Below are positions 8,295 to 17,666 of a stretch of 64,000 nucleotides of DNA, one piece after another. Below the pieces are notes generated by a model. The model was not told the origin of the DNA and did no database searches. It saw nothing but the letters and a program-made list of their open reading frames with translations. The position numbers and the translations under genes are program-made. The number at the start of each line of letters is the position of its first letter. The stretch's first letter is position 1. The DNA comes from Arthrobacter sp. H16F315 (GTDB lineage Bacteria; Actinomycetota; Actinomycetes; Actinomycetales; Micrococcaceae), in the NCBI RefSeq assembly GCF_024124825.1, contig NZ_JAMXSS010000002.1, positions 3,658,001-3,722,000 of the forward strand, read 5' to 3'.

Positions 8295-9794
8295 CTAGCC
8301 GGCGTACGGGTCGGCGATGCCGATGTACTGGGTGTAGAGGTATTCCTCGATGCCTTCCAGGCCGCCTTCGCGGCCCAGGCCGGACTGCTTGACCCCGCCG
8401 AAGGGTGCAGCCGCGTTGGAGACGACGCCGGCGTTCAGGCCCAGCATGCCGGTCTCCAGGCGTTCGCCCATCCTGATGCCCCGGTTGAGGTCCTTGGTAA
8501 AGACATAGGCCACCAAGCCGTACTCGGTGTTGTTCGCGAGGCGGACGGCCTCGTCCTCGGTGTCGAAGGTGATGATCGGGGCGACGGGTCCGAAGATTTC
8601 CTCGGACAGGATCCGGGTGCCCTCTGTAACGCCCTTGAGGATGGTGGGCTGGTAAAAGTATCCCGGACCCTCGACGGCGGCGCCGCCGATCACGGTGACC
8701 GCACCGGCCGCCACGGCATCCGAGACCAATTCGTGGACCTTGTCCCGGCTCTTCGCATCGATCAGCGGGCCGACCTTGGAGTCGGCTTCCGTACCGCGGG
8801 CAGTGGTCATATCCGCCATCTTCGCGGCGAACTTCTCCGCGAACTCGTCGGCGACGGACTCGTGCACAATGAACCGGTTAGCGGCCGTGCAGGCCTCGCC
8901 CATGTTCCGCAGCTTCGCCAGCATCGCCCCGGTGACGGCTGCGTCGACGTCGGCGTCCTCGAAGACCACAAACGGGGCGTTGCCGCCGAGCTCCATCGAG
9001 GTCCGCAACACGTTTTCGGAGGCATCGGCGAGCAGCCGGCGGCCAACTTCAGTGGAGCCGGTGAAGGAAAGTTTCCGGAGCCTGGAATCCTTGATCAGCG
9101 GACCGGTCGTGGCCCCGGCTGTGGAGGTGGGGATAACGTTCAGGACACCGGCGGGCAGCCCGGCTTCCATCATCACCGCGGCGAACAGCTGCGAGGTCAG
9201 CGGCGTCAGGTTCGCGGATTTGAGCACCATCGTGCAGCCCGCGGCGACGGCGGGGGCCACCTTGCGGGTCGCCATCGCCAGCGGGAAGTTCCACGGCGTA
9301 ATCAGCAGGCACGGGCCCACCGGCTTCTTCGTCACCAGCAGCCGGGACTTTCCGTCCGGGGAGACGGAGTAGCGGCCGAAGGCGCGGACAGCTTCCTCGG
9401 AGAACCAGCGCAGGAACTCCGCACCGTAAGTGACCTCACCGCGGGCCTCGGCCAGCGGCTTGCCCATCTCCATCGTCATCAGCAACGCAAAATCATCAGC
9501 CCGTGCGGTGACCAGATCGAAAGCCCGGCGCAGAATCTCCCCCCGCTCCCGGGCCGGGACCTTCGCCCAGGAATCCTGTGCCTCAGCCGCGGCGTCAAGG
9601 GCGGCGGCCCCGTCTTCGGGCCCGGCATCGGCAATGCTCAGCAGGACCTTGCCCGTGGCGGGGTCCTCCACGTCAAAGGTCTTGCCGGAGGCAGCCGGGC
9701 GCCACTGGCCGCCGATCAGCAGGCCGGTCGGAACAGAAGCCAGCAGGGCGCTCTCACGCTCGGCGGTAACAATGGGCTGGGTAGTTGCAGTCAC
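8295..9794 (-). CDS. gabD: NAD(P)+-dependent succinate-semialdehyde dehydrogenase-type aldehyde dehydrogenase
   Basis: An aldehyde dehydrogenase oxidising an aldehyde to its acid, most like succinate-semialdehyde dehydrogenases of GABA catabolism. The 499-residue protein has the cofactor-binding TPWNFPLAMATRKVAPA stretch, FTGSTEVGRRL, the general base Glu268 in MELGGNAP and the nucleophile Cys302 in GEACTAANRF. The C-terminus PFGGVKQSGLGREGG is typical. The GTG at 9794 has GAGGGAG seven bases upstream, better than the longer frame reaching 9857. It is convergent with the transglutaminase gene, 25 bases away. No GABA transaminase is nearby, so the physiological aldehyde is not certain. Confidence 0.9.
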   Translation of the reverse strand: MTATTQPIVTAERESALLASVPTGLLIGGQWRPAASGKTFDVEDPATGKVLLSIADAGPEDGAAALDAAAEAQDSWAKVPARERGEILRRAFDLVTARADDFALLMTMEMGKPLAEARGEVTYGAEFLRWFSEEAVRAFGRYSVSPDGKSRLLVTKKPVGPCLLITPWNFPLAMATRKVAPAVAAGCTMVLKSANLTPLTSQLFAAVMMEAGLPAGVLNVIPTSTAGATTGPLIKDSRLRKLSFTGSTEVGRRLLADASENVLRTSMELGGNAPFVVFEDADVDAAVTGAMLAKLRNMGEACTAANRFIVHESVADEFAEKFAAKMADMTTARGTEADSKVGPLIDAKSRDKVHELVSDAVAAGAVTVIGGAAVEGPGYFYQPTILKGVTEGTRILSEEIFGPVAPIITFDTEDEAVRLANNTEYGLVAYVFTKDLNRGIRMGERLETGMLGLNAGVVSNAAAPFGGVKQSGLGREGGLEGIEEYLYTQYIGIADPYAG

Positions 9795-9985
9795 GGTTGA
9801 CTCCCTCGTCAGCAATTCGGTTGGATGGGTTCGGTTCAGCGCCGTTCGAAAAACCATACGCAGGGCGCTGCATTTACTGCCACGGTACTGCCGTGCTCTG
9901 GAGACTGTCTACGCTTGTCCGCACTACGCCGAGCGGGGTTCGCTGTGCAGCTGCACAGCGCTAGCCCGGGCCGGCGACAAGGGCG

Positions 9986-10947
9986 CTACCGGGCCGCAAG
10001 CACCGCGGAATAGAGTTCCCGCTTGCTGACCCTGGCGTCCTCCGCCACAGCCGCGACGGCCTCCTTGAGCCGGATTCCCTGCGCCATCAGCGCATTCACG
10101 TCGGCGACCAGATCTTCCGGCCGCCCCGGAGCCCGCTCCGGGCGCCGCCCACAACGACGGCGATTTCGCCACGCACCTCGTTGGACTCGGCCCACTCGAG
10201 CAGTTCGCGCAGGGTGCCGCGGATGACTTCCTCGTAAGTCTTCGTCAGTTCCCGGCAGACCGCCGCCCGGCGGTCCGCGCCGAACCGCTCACGCAGCGCC
10301 CGAAGCATCGGTTCGAGCCGGTGCGGGGCCTCAAAAAACACCATCGTGCGCCGTTCTGCGTCGAGATCCGCGAGACGCGAGGAGCGTTCGCCGGCTTTGC
10401 GGGGCAGGAAGCCCTCGAAGCAGAAGCGGTCCGTAGGCAGCCCGGAGAGCGCGAGTGCGGTGAGGACTGCTGACGGCCCGGGTGCTGCGGTGACAGTCAG
10501 GCCGGCGGCGACGGCTCCTTCGACGAGGCGGAAGCCGGGGTCCGAGACGGAGGGCATACCGGCGTCGGTCACCATCACGAGGGTCTTGCCGGCGCGTACC
10601 TGGTCAAGGAGTTCGCCGGTCTTGGCGTCCTCGTTGTGCTCGTGATAGCTGATGATCCGCCCGGAAACAGTGATCCCCAAAGTCTGCACCAGCCGGTGCA
10701 GCCGCCGGGTGTCCTCGGCGGCGACGATGTCCGCCGTTGTCAGCAGCTCGACGAGCCGGTAGGTAGCGTCCCCGGCGTTTCCGATCGGCGTTGCCGCCAA
10801 CACGATCCGTCCCGGGCCGCCGGTTTGCGGTACCGGCCCCGTTCCGGGGTTTTCCCCGGGCCGGGGACCGGAGACATCCTCGACGTCGTCCGAGCGGACC
10901 AGCTTGTCGCCGGGAGGGTTCGGGGAAATGCTGAATATAGGGTCCAC
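9986..10947 (-). CDS. rsmI: 16S rRNA (cytidine1402-2'-O)-methyltransferase, one apparent frameshift
   Basis: RsmI methylates the ribose of C1402 in the decoding centre using S-adenosylmethionine. The N-terminal part has the family opening GRIVLAATPIGNAGDATYR and AEDTRRLHRL, with DAGMPSVSDPG and GFLPRKAGERSSRL later. The frame breaks in the run 10140-10142: EIAVVVGGA continues as ERAPGRPEDLV and ends SKRELYSAVLAAR only if one more G/C base is restored. This is a single-copy housekeeping gene, so an assembly error is likely. The GTG at 10947 is supported by TAGGCT at 10954-10959, six bases upstream. It is divergent from pmt, as rsmI and pmt are in M. tuberculosis. Confidence 0.9.
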
Positions 10948-10953
10948 ACGACC

Positions 10954-10959
10954 AGCCTA
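10954..10959 (-). promoter_or_regulatory. -10 hexamer of leaderless rsmI
   Basis: TAGGCT on the minus strand sits six bases before the GTG at 10947. With the pmt hexamer at 11029-11034 it forms a compact divergent promoter pair. Confidence 0.5.
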
Positions 10960-11028
10960 CTGCCGGGGAGCGGCGCATGGAGACGACTCCCGGTCCGTGC
11001 GCCGGGCCGGACGCCGGGCCGCAAAAGG

Positions 11029-11034
11029 TAGCAT
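11029..11034 (+). promoter_or_regulatory. -10 hexamer of leaderless pmt
   Basis: TAGCAT lies seven bases before the GTG at 11042. It favours that GTG over the in-frame ATG at 11033, which overlaps the hexamer itself, although AAAGG upstream could serve the ATG. Confidence 0.45.
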
Positions 11035-11041
11035 GGGCTTC

Positions 11042-12743
11042 GTGACGCAGACCCCCACGCGGACCGTAGAAGCCGGTTCCGCCGGATCGGCCCCCCAGCC
11101 CCCCGCACCGGACGCAATCTGGAGGGGCACCGCTGGCTCAGCCGCCCGGCGGAGGCGTTTACCGTCGACGCCCTCCAGGAACGCCTGATCGGCAGCCTCC
11201 GGAGCTGGCGGGACTATCCGCCGTCGCTCCGGCTGTGGTTCTGGCTTGTCCCGTCCATCAGCGCGGCCCTGGGCGGAATTCTGCGGTTTGTCCGGCTGGA
11301 TTCCCCCCGCAGCCTGGTGTTCGACGAGACCTATTACGTCAAGGACGGCTACTCGCTGTTGGTCAGCGGCTATGAACGCGCGTGGCCGGACAAAGCCAAC
11401 GATTCCTTCGTCGCCGGAAATCCCCAGGTGCTGCTGGACACGCCCGAATACGTGGTCCACCCGCCGGTCGGGAAGTGGATGATTGCCGCCGGCATGTGGC
11501 TCTTTGGCCCGGACAACCCCTTCGGCTGGCGGTTCGGGGCGGCCCTGACCGGCACGCTGTCCATCTTCTTGCTGGCCCTGATCGCCCAGAAGCTTTTCCG
11601 CTCCCTGACCCTCGGAGCCGTGGCCGGTGTGCTGCTGGCGGTGGACGGACACCACCTGGTGATGTCGCGGACCTCGCTGCTGGACATCTTCCTGATGTTC
11701 TGGGTCCTTGCCGCGTTCGGCGCCCTGCTGATGGACCGCGACGACGGCCGCCGCCGGCTGGCCGTGCGGCTGGGCCGTCAGGCAGGCGCCGCCCCGGACG
11801 GACGGCCCGACCTGCTCCAGCTGGCGTCGGGCCCCTGGCTGGGGATCCGCTGGTGGCGCCTCGCCGCCGGCGTGTGCCTGGGATTGGCGGTTGGCACTAA
11901 GTGGTCCGGGCTGTTTTTCCTGGCCGGTTTTGGGCTGCTGACCGTCTTCTGGGACCTGAGCGCACGCCGGATCGCCGGAATCCACGGCTGGATCAGCGGC
12001 GGGATCCTCAAGGACGGAATCCCTGCCTTCCTGGGCATCGTCCCGGTCGCCGCGCTGGTGTACACCGCCACGTGGACCGGGTGGTTCCTGTCCAAGGACG
12101 CCTACTTTCGGAACTGGGCCGCGGCCGTGCCCTCGGCGGAATGGGGCTGGCTGCCCAACGCCGTCCGGTCGCTGGCGCACTACCATCTGGAGGCCTACAA
12201 GTTCCACCAGGGCCTCAGCTCGGAGCACCCGTACGAGGCCAGCGCCTGGAGCTGGCTGGTGCTCGGCCGGCCCACGTCCTTCTTCTACGAATCCCCAAAC
12301 CGGGCAGTCCCGGCTGCGATACCGCCAGCTGCACAACGGCAATCCTGTCGGTGGGCAACCCTGTGATCTGGTGGGGCGCCGCCGTCTGCCTTGGTGTGTT
12401 GCTCTTCTGGTGGGCCGGGCGGCGGGACTGGCGTGCCGGGGCCGTGCTCGCGGCCGTGGGCGCCGGCTACCTCCCCTGGTTCCTCTACCCGGAACGAACC
12501 ATGTTCTACTTCTACGCCGTGTCCTTCGAGCCCTTCCTGGTGCTGGCCCTCGTCTACTGTCTGGGGCTTGTCCTGGGCCAGCGCACGGATCCGCTGTGGC
12601 GCCGTCGTTCCGGACTGTACCTCGTGACCCTCTTTGTGGTCACGGCGATCGTCGTCTCGGCCTTCTTCTATCCCGTCTGGACCGCCGAGACCATCACCTA
12701 CCAGGATTGGCGGTTCCGGATGTGGATGCCGTCCTGGATCTAG
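11042..12743 (+). CDS. pmt: Dolichyl-phosphate-mannose-type protein O-mannosyltransferase (GT39), two apparent frameshifts
   Basis: A multi-pass membrane GT-C enzyme moving mannose from polyprenyl-phosphomannose to secreted proteins. The first loop carries the catalytic acid in FDETYYVKDGYS; many membrane segments follow, and the C-terminus FYPVWTAETITYQDWRFRMWMPSWI-like ending is characteristic. Three frames must be joined. The first break is at about 11116-11118, where the leader ...PPAPDA passes to LEGHRWLSRPAEAFTVDALQ. The second is the C4 run 12293-12296, between SWLVLGRPTSFFYES and PKPGSPGCDTASC. Each needs one added base. As in M. tuberculosis (Rv1002c/Rv1003) it is divergent from rsmI. 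Confidence 0.9.
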
Positions 12744-12795
12744 GGCAGGATTGCAGGTGACGTCCACCGGCACCAGGCGGACCCGGAACGGAGAC

Positions 12796-14631
12796 ATGGC
12801 TGTGAGAGAAGCAAGCACCGGACTGCTGGTCAACCTCGACCCGGGGAGCAACGTAACCGACCTGCTGCTGGCACAGCATGCCAAGGATCCCGTGCATGCG
12901 CTGTACTCCCGCAAAGGACCGGCCGGTTGGGCCGACGTCTCCGCAACGCAGTTCCTGGACCAGGTCCGGGCACTGGCCAAGGGCCTGATCGCCGGCGGCA
13001 TCACTCCCGGCGAAACGGTAGCGGTGATGTCCGGCACCCGCTACGAGTGGACCGTGGTGGACTTTGCCGTCTGGTTCGCCGGCGGCATCCCCGTTCCCAT
13101 CTACGAGACGTCCTCGGCCAGCCAGATCGAATGGATCCTGCACGACTCCGGGGCCCGGCGGGTCTTCGCGGAGAACGAGCTCCGGGCGGGGCTTGTGCGT
13201 GAGGTCCTGGACAGCTCAGCGGTGCTCGGCGACGCGGTGCTGCCCGTAGTGCGGATGGACTACGACGGCGAAGCCCCTAACCTTGCCAGCCTGGCGGCGG
13301 CAGGCAGCGGGGTTGGCGACGCCGAACTCGAACAGCACCGGACCGCGGCCGGCCTTGCCGACGTCGCGTCACTCGTCTACACCTCCGGAACGACGGGCCG
13401 GCCCAAAGGCTGCGAAATCACCCACGGGAACTTCGCCCTCGTCGCCAAGAACATCGTGCCGTTCCTGCCCGAGATCCTCTTGCAGCCCCGCACCCGGACC
13501 CTGATGTTCCTGCCGCTGGCCCATGTCCTGGCCCGCGCAGTCCAGGTGATCTGCCTGAGCGCAGGAACCACACTCGGACACACCGCCAGCGCCAAGGAAC
13601 TGCTCGCGGACCTGGCCAGCTTCAAACCGACCTTCCTGCTTGTTGTGCCCCGAATCTTCGAGAAGATCTACGCCGGGGCCGCCCACAAGGCGGCCGTGGC
13701 CGGGAAGGAACGCCTGTTCCTGGCTGCCGCCGCCGTCGCGGTGGACTACTCAAAACAACTCGACGCCGCGGCCCGGGGCGAGGGAACCGGGCCCGGGCTG
13801 GTGATCCGGGCCAAGCACGCCCTCTTTGACCGGCTGCTGTACCCCAAACTGCGGCAGGCATTCGGCGGACAGTTGGGCTACACGGTTTCGGGAGCCAGCC
13901 CGCTGAGCCCCCACGACGCGCACTTCTTCCGGGGCGCAGGAGTCCCTGTCCTGGAAGGCTACGGCCTCACCGAAACGACGGCACCCTGTACGGCCAACAC
14001 TCCGACCCGGACCAAGGTGGGGACGGTTGGCATACCGGTACCCGGAACCACCATCCGGGTCGCCGAAGACGGCGAGATCCTGGTCAAGGGCATCGGCGTC
14101 TTCAAGGGTTACCACAACAACGCCGCGGCCAACGCGGAGGCGTTTGTGGACGGGTTTTTCCGCACCGGCGACCTGGGGTCACTGGACGCGGACGGCTTCC
14201 TGACCATCACCGGCAGGAAAAAGGATCTGCTGGTCACCGCCGGCGGCAAAAACGTCGCCCCCGGGCCGCTTGAGGAAAAGATCCGCGAACACGAACTGGT
14301 TCTGCAGGCTGTGGTGATCGGCGACGGCAGGCCCTTCGTATCAGCCCTGATCAACCTGGACCCGGAGGGCCTGGAAAACTGGTGCGCCGCCCACAAGGTT
14401 CCGGCGATGAGCACCGCCGTGGCCCGCGGCAGCGATCTGGTCCGGGTGGCCCTGCAGAGCGCCGTGGACGACGCGAATGCCCTGGTTTCCCAGGCCGAGT
14501 CCATCCGCAGTTTCGTGGTCCTGGACGCCGACTTCACGGTGGAGTCCGGTCACCTGACACCGTCCCTGAAGCTCAAGCGCACAGCCGTTGTGCGTGACTT
14601 CCAAGCGCAGATTAACGGCATCTACGGCTAA
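12796..14631 (+). CDS. Long-chain fatty acid-CoA ligase (AMP-forming)
   Basis: An ANL-superfamily enzyme that adenylates a fatty acid and transfers it to coenzyme A. The 611-residue protein has the phosphate-binding loop YTSGTTGRPKGCEITHGN, GYGLTETTAPCTANTP, and RTGDLGSLDADGFLTITGRKKDLL with the C-terminal catalytic lysine region. The length and motif spacing fit long-chain FadD15-like enzymes. The ATG at 12796 has GGAG close upstream; the frame extends further 5' but into the pmt end. It follows pmt by 52 bases on the same strand. The chain-length preference cannot be read from sequence. Confidence 0.92.
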   Translation: MAVREASTGLLVNLDPGSNVTDLLLAQHAKDPVHALYSRKGPAGWADVSATQFLDQVRALAKGLIAGGITPGETVAVMSGTRYEWTVVDFAVWFAGGIPVPIYETSSASQIEWILHDSGARRVFAENELRAGLVREVLDSSAVLGDAVLPVVRMDYDGEAPNLASLAAAGSGVGDAELEQHRTAAGLADVASLVYTSGTTGRPKGCEITHGNFALVAKNIVPFLPEILLQPRTRTLMFLPLAHVLARAVQVICLSAGTTLGHTASAKELLADLASFKPTFLLVVPRIFEKIYAGAAHKAAVAGKERLFLAAAAVAVDYSKQLDAAARGEGTGPGLVIRAKHALFDRLLYPKLRQAFGGQLGYTVSGASPLSPHDAHFFRGAGVPVLEGYGLTETTAPCTANTPTRTKVGTVGIPVPGTTIRVAEDGEILVKGIGVFKGYHNNAAANAEAFVDGFFRTGDLGSLDADGFLTITGRKKDLLVTAGGKNVAPGPLEEKIREHELVLQAVVIGDGRPFVSALINLDPEGLENWCAAHKVPAMSTAVARGSDLVRVALQSAVDDANALVSQAESIRSFVVLDADFTVESGHLTPSLKLKRTAVVRDFQAQINGIYG

Positions 14632-14659
14632 CACCGCAGGATCGGCCCCGGATGCAGGG

Positions 14660-14690
14660 AAGCGGCCGGCACCATGGGTGCCAGCCGCTT
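14660..14690. terminator. Hairpin between convergent acyl-CoA ligase and TIGR01906-type gene
   Basis: Arms AAGCGGCCGGCACC (14660-14673) and GGTGCCAGCCGCTT (14677-14690) pair over 14 positions with one C/A mismatch around an ATG loop. It sits between two converging stops and could serve both strands. Confidence 0.6.
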
Positions 14691-14723
14691 GCCGAGCCTG
14701 TCCGGAGTCGCCGGCCAGTGCCG

Positions 14724-16136
14724 CTACCCGGTGCTGGAGCTTCCCCGCGCGGGGGTTTCCAGGGTTCCGGCGCCGGCTGTCCCGGCCGCAGCGGCGCCGT
14801 GCGGGGCGGCGGAACGCGGGACAGAGCCTCCGGCAGCCGAATCAGCGGCAGCTTCTTGAGCGGCTGGTGCGGTGTCGGCTGGTGCATCGGCCTTATCGGC
14901 CTTGTTCCGGCGGAAGAGCGACCGCTTGGGCTTGTCCGCTTCGCCGGCAAGGTTCGCTTCGCCGGCAGGGTTCGCTTCGCCGGTAAGCTTCGCCGGGGCG
15001 CCAGGGACACCATCGCCGGAGGCAGTCTTCGCGCCCACCGCCGCGTCCGGCTCCGCGTTCTTGGCGCCGCGTTTCGGCAGTCCCCGGCGCTTGCGGGTCG
15101 GCCAGGTAAGGATCAAGGTGAGGAGCGAGACGATCAGCACCAGGGCGGCGATCACGATCCCGCCGTCGACCCAGAACTGGGCCGGGAAAAGCCTGATCAG
15201 GGTGTCCTGCAACGAGAAGGTCCAGGTGCCGCTGGCAAAGAAAACACTGTGGAATTCGGTGAAGAACTGTTCCCAGCCGAGCGCACCCAGCACGCCGAGG
15301 CTGGTGACGATAACGAGGGAGATGATGGAACCTGCAAACAAGCCACGCCGAACCCCGCCGGCCGTGCGGCGGCGCAAATAGATCACGGCGATCAGGCTCA
15401 GCAGGATCAGCAGGGCACCGGCGCCGAAGGCCGAAAGGATCACAAGCTTGACGTCGGCCATGTGGCTGACCTCGCCGTCCCGGAAGAGCTTGTCGCCGCC
15501 GCGGTGGACCAGTTCGCCGAGGTAGCGGGGTCCGGCCCAGTTGCTCAGGTAGTCCACGGCGTAGGAGCCGTAGGTCAGGCGGTCATCGGTGCTGAAGCCG
15601 TAGCCGTCGCCCGGGAAGCCGGGGCGGTTGTACTCCACCCAGAGGAACAGCGGGCTGGCGATCGCCCGAACGGCCAGGACCAGCAGAATGACCGGGAAGC
15701 ACACGGCGAGCAGGACCTGCATCACCCGCGGCGCCACGGGCTTGGCGTTCGCCGCGTGTTCCCGCTCGGCGTTTCGGCGCTGCACCTCTTCCTCCGGGGG
15801 CCGGAGCTGCAGCGCCGAAGTGGGCAGCGGCTCGCTGAAGTGCGAGCCCTGGCCACGCGGGGACGGTTCGACGGCGGCTTCGGCAGCTTTGCGGTCGGCG
15901 CGGGTTCCGGCCTGGCGGCGCTCCGAAGCTACTGCCACCGGAGTTGCTGCCACGGGCGTGGTGGCCGCGGCCACCGGGGTGCCGGCGGCAGCCACCGGGG
16001 TGCGGTCAACGGCTGCTGAAGAACGCTGTTCCGCGGACTTTGGCTTCATCCAGTCGAACGCAGGCTCGTCAGAGTCATCGGCCGGATCCAGCGGCGGATC
16101 CTGTCGGTTCGGAGGGGTGGGACTTGAGTCAGTCAC
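14724..16136 (-). CDS. TIGR01906/DUF1461-type integral membrane protein
   Basis: A 470-residue membrane protein of unknown function. A disordered N-terminus of about 140 residues, rich in Ala/Thr/Pro/Val with repeated TPVAA, leads to a first membrane helix (about 138-163). A conserved extracytoplasmic part contains VEYNRPGFPGDGYGFSTDDRLTYG and RGGDKLFRDGEVSHMADVK. Three more helices follow, with RRRTAGGVRRGLF between two of them. The C-terminal 110 residues are low-complexity, with charged KPKRSLFRRNKADKADAP. The core pattern (helix, ...YGSYAVDYL..., HMADVK, helices) is what I recall for TIGR01906. GTG start at 16136; no good ribosome site seen. A minisatellite lies inside (see separate entry). 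Confidence 0.82.
   Translation of the reverse strand: MTDSSPTPPNRQDPPLDPADDSDEPAFDWMKPKSAEQRSSAAVDRTPVAAAGTPVAAATTPVAATPVAVASERRQAGTRADRKAAEAAVEPSPRGQGSHFSEPLPTSALQLRPPEEEVQRRNAEREHAANAKPVAPRVMQVLLAVCFPVILLVLAVRAIASPLFLWVEYNRPGFPGDGYGFSTDDRLTYGSYAVDYLSNWAGPRYLGELVHRGGDKLFRDGEVSHMADVKLVILSAFGAGALLILLSLIAVIYLRRRTAGGVRRGLFAGSIISLVIVTSLGVLGALGWEQFFTEFHSVFFASGTWTFSLQDTLIRLFPAQFWVDGGIVIAALVLIVSLLTLILTWPTRKRRGLPKRGAKNAEPDAAVGAKTASGDGVPGAPAKLTGEANPAGEANLAGEADKPKRSLFRRNKADKADAPADTAPAAQEAAADSAAGGSVPRSAAPHGAAAAGTAGAGTLETPARGSSSTG
14937..14991. repeat. 18-bp in-frame tandem repeat
   Basis: About 2.7 to 3 units of an 18-bp sequence built on CGCTTCGCCGGCAAGGTT, with a few substitutions. In the coding frame it gives repeats of GEAN(P/L)A. 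The number of units is likely to vary between strains. Confidence 0.75.
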
Positions 16137-16211
16137 TGCAGCTTCGCTTCCGTAGGCGGCCGCGCCGCCGGGCTCGGCCCGGCAACGCTACATATCTGCC
16201 TCCGAGCCTAC

Positions 16212-16233
16212 CGCCCGCGCCCGGCTGCGGGCG
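16212..16233 (-). terminator. Weak hairpin downstream of the first L,D-transpeptidase
   Basis: A 7-bp perfect stem (CGCCCGC / GCGGGCG) with an 8-base loop, about 90 bases after the transpeptidase stop and before the next gene on the same strand. Short, and no U-tract; only a candidate. Confidence 0.3.
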
Positions 16234-16319
16234 AGATGCCACCCCGAACGGGACGGGGTTTCAACGGAACGGCTACTCAGGCTGCAGGGCCGGTGCCCGC
16301 CGGTTTCCGGGCCGGCCCG

Positions 16320-17609
16320 TCAGCGTTTGGCGTACTGGGCCCAGGGGATGTTCCAGTCGCCGAAGCCTTCGAGCGGTTCCACGGCCGGGGCACCCGTATT
16401 GAGGGTCTGGACGACGTCGCCGGTCTTCATGTTGTTAAAGAACCAAGCGGCGTCAGCCGGGAGCAACCCAACACATCCGTGCGAGACGTTGTACTTGCCC
16501 ACCGCACCCCACGCCGACTCTAGGGCCTGGTGGACGTACACCCCGGAGCTTGTCAACCGGTTCGCGTACTCCACCGTCAGCGGCGGATAGTAGCCCTTGT
16601 CGCCGGGCTTCAGCCCGATGCTGCCGGCATTGAACTTGGAGTTGCGTTCCTGCTCCATGATCACGGCGAACCCGGTGGGCGAGAGCCACTCAGCATCGCC
16701 CAGCGTAACCGGAGCGGTCCTGACCAGCTGGCCGTCGAAATAGACGTTCATCGTTTTGGTGATGTCATCAACAACTGCCAGACGCTGCGGGCCAACCTTA
16801 AACGAGACCTTGGTGTCGGCGTTGCCGATCATCTTGTTGCCGAAGTCGACGCCGAAAAGTGACAGGTCCACGGTAATCTCGCTGTTGGCGGCCCAGAACG
16901 CCTCGGGGCGGATCCTGACGCGCCGGTCCGAATACCAGCGCCACGCCACCGCCTGGCCGGAGGACGACGTGACGGTGACGGCCTGCTCCAGTGCCTCCTT
17001 GTTCAGCACAGGTTCGCTGAAGACGATCTCGATGGGCTGGCCCGCGCCGACGGTGCTGCCGCCGAGCGGATACACGGCGGCGTCCGCCTCATTGGCCCGG
17101 GCAACCGTCGCGAAGGTCTGCGCCTTTTTAGTTTCACGGCCGGCCTGGTCGACAATCGTGAACTTGTACCTGTACTGCGTGTCGAATTCAAGCGGGTCCG
17201 CGGCCGTCCAGGTGGACCCGTCCGGGCTCGTGGTACCCGGGATGCCGCCGCCGCCGGAGGCACGCTCGAGCACAACGTCAGTTACCGTGCCGTTGATTGC
17301 TTTGACGGACGTGGGTGCAGCGGGGTTGACGGCTTTGGCCCCGTCGCTCGGAGTCACGCCGAGCTCCACGGCTTTTACCACCGGTGCCGCGAGTGCGGCG
17401 ACGTTTCGCATCGGGGCTGCCGCCTCTGAGGGCATTTCCGCTTCGGCCCTGCCGGGCCCAGCAGCGATGCCAATGCCGCCGGCTCCGACTGCAGCGCAAA
17501 CTGCCAGCACGGCCAGCATCTTGCCGCTTTTACCGCCAACTGGCAGCCGGCGGACCTGGTGCCCGCCGCGTCCGCGCGGCGCTGCCCGGCGCCTCAAGAC
17601 CTTGCCCAT
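16320..17609 (-). CDS. L,D-transpeptidase with Ig-like domains (YkuD)
   Basis: A secreted cell-wall enzyme forming 3-3 crosslinks in peptidoglycan. The 429-residue protein has a basic N-terminus and a hydrophobic signal or anchor (about 30-50), then two Ig-like modules (about 80-175 and 180-290) as in mycobacterial Ldt enzymes. The YkuD catalytic domain has SSGVYVHQALESAWGAVG and the nucleophile in SHGCVGL. It ends FGDWNIPWAQYAKR. The ATG at 17609 has GGGGAG seven bases upstream and is better than the frame opening at 17648. It lies 57 bases downstream of a paralog on the same strand, so the pair looks like a tandem duplication. Confidence 0.92.
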   Translation of the reverse strand: MGKVLRRRAAPRGRGGHQVRRLPVGGKSGKMLAVLAVCAAVGAGGIGIAAGPGRAEAEMPSEAAAPMRNVAALAAPVVKAVELGVTPSDGAKAVNPAAPTSVKAINGTVTDVVLERASGGGGIPGTTSPDGSTWTAADPLEFDTQYRYKFTIVDQAGRETKKAQTFATVARANEADAAVYPLGGSTVGAGQPIEIVFSEPVLNKEALEQAVTVTSSSGQAVAWRWYSDRRVRIRPEAFWAANSEITVDLSLFGVDFGNKMIGNADTKVSFKVGPQRLAVVDDITKTMNVYFDGQLVRTAPVTLGDAEWLSPTGFAVIMEQERNSKFNAGSIGLKPGDKGYYPPLTVEYANRLTSSGVYVHQALESAWGAVGKYNVSHGCVGLLPADAAWFFNNMKTGDVVQTLNTGAPAVEPLEGFGDWNIPWAQYAKR

Positions 17610-17666
17610 GCCCTGCTCCCCAAAGATAATCCTGCCGCCACCGGTCAATCGCTGGCGGGCGTTCGC

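Noticed and set aside
7947..9800. 617-codon + strand frame opposite the aldehyde dehydrogenase
   Set aside because: The minus strand encodes a complete aldehyde dehydrogenase with both catalytic residues; the + frame has no recognisable protein.
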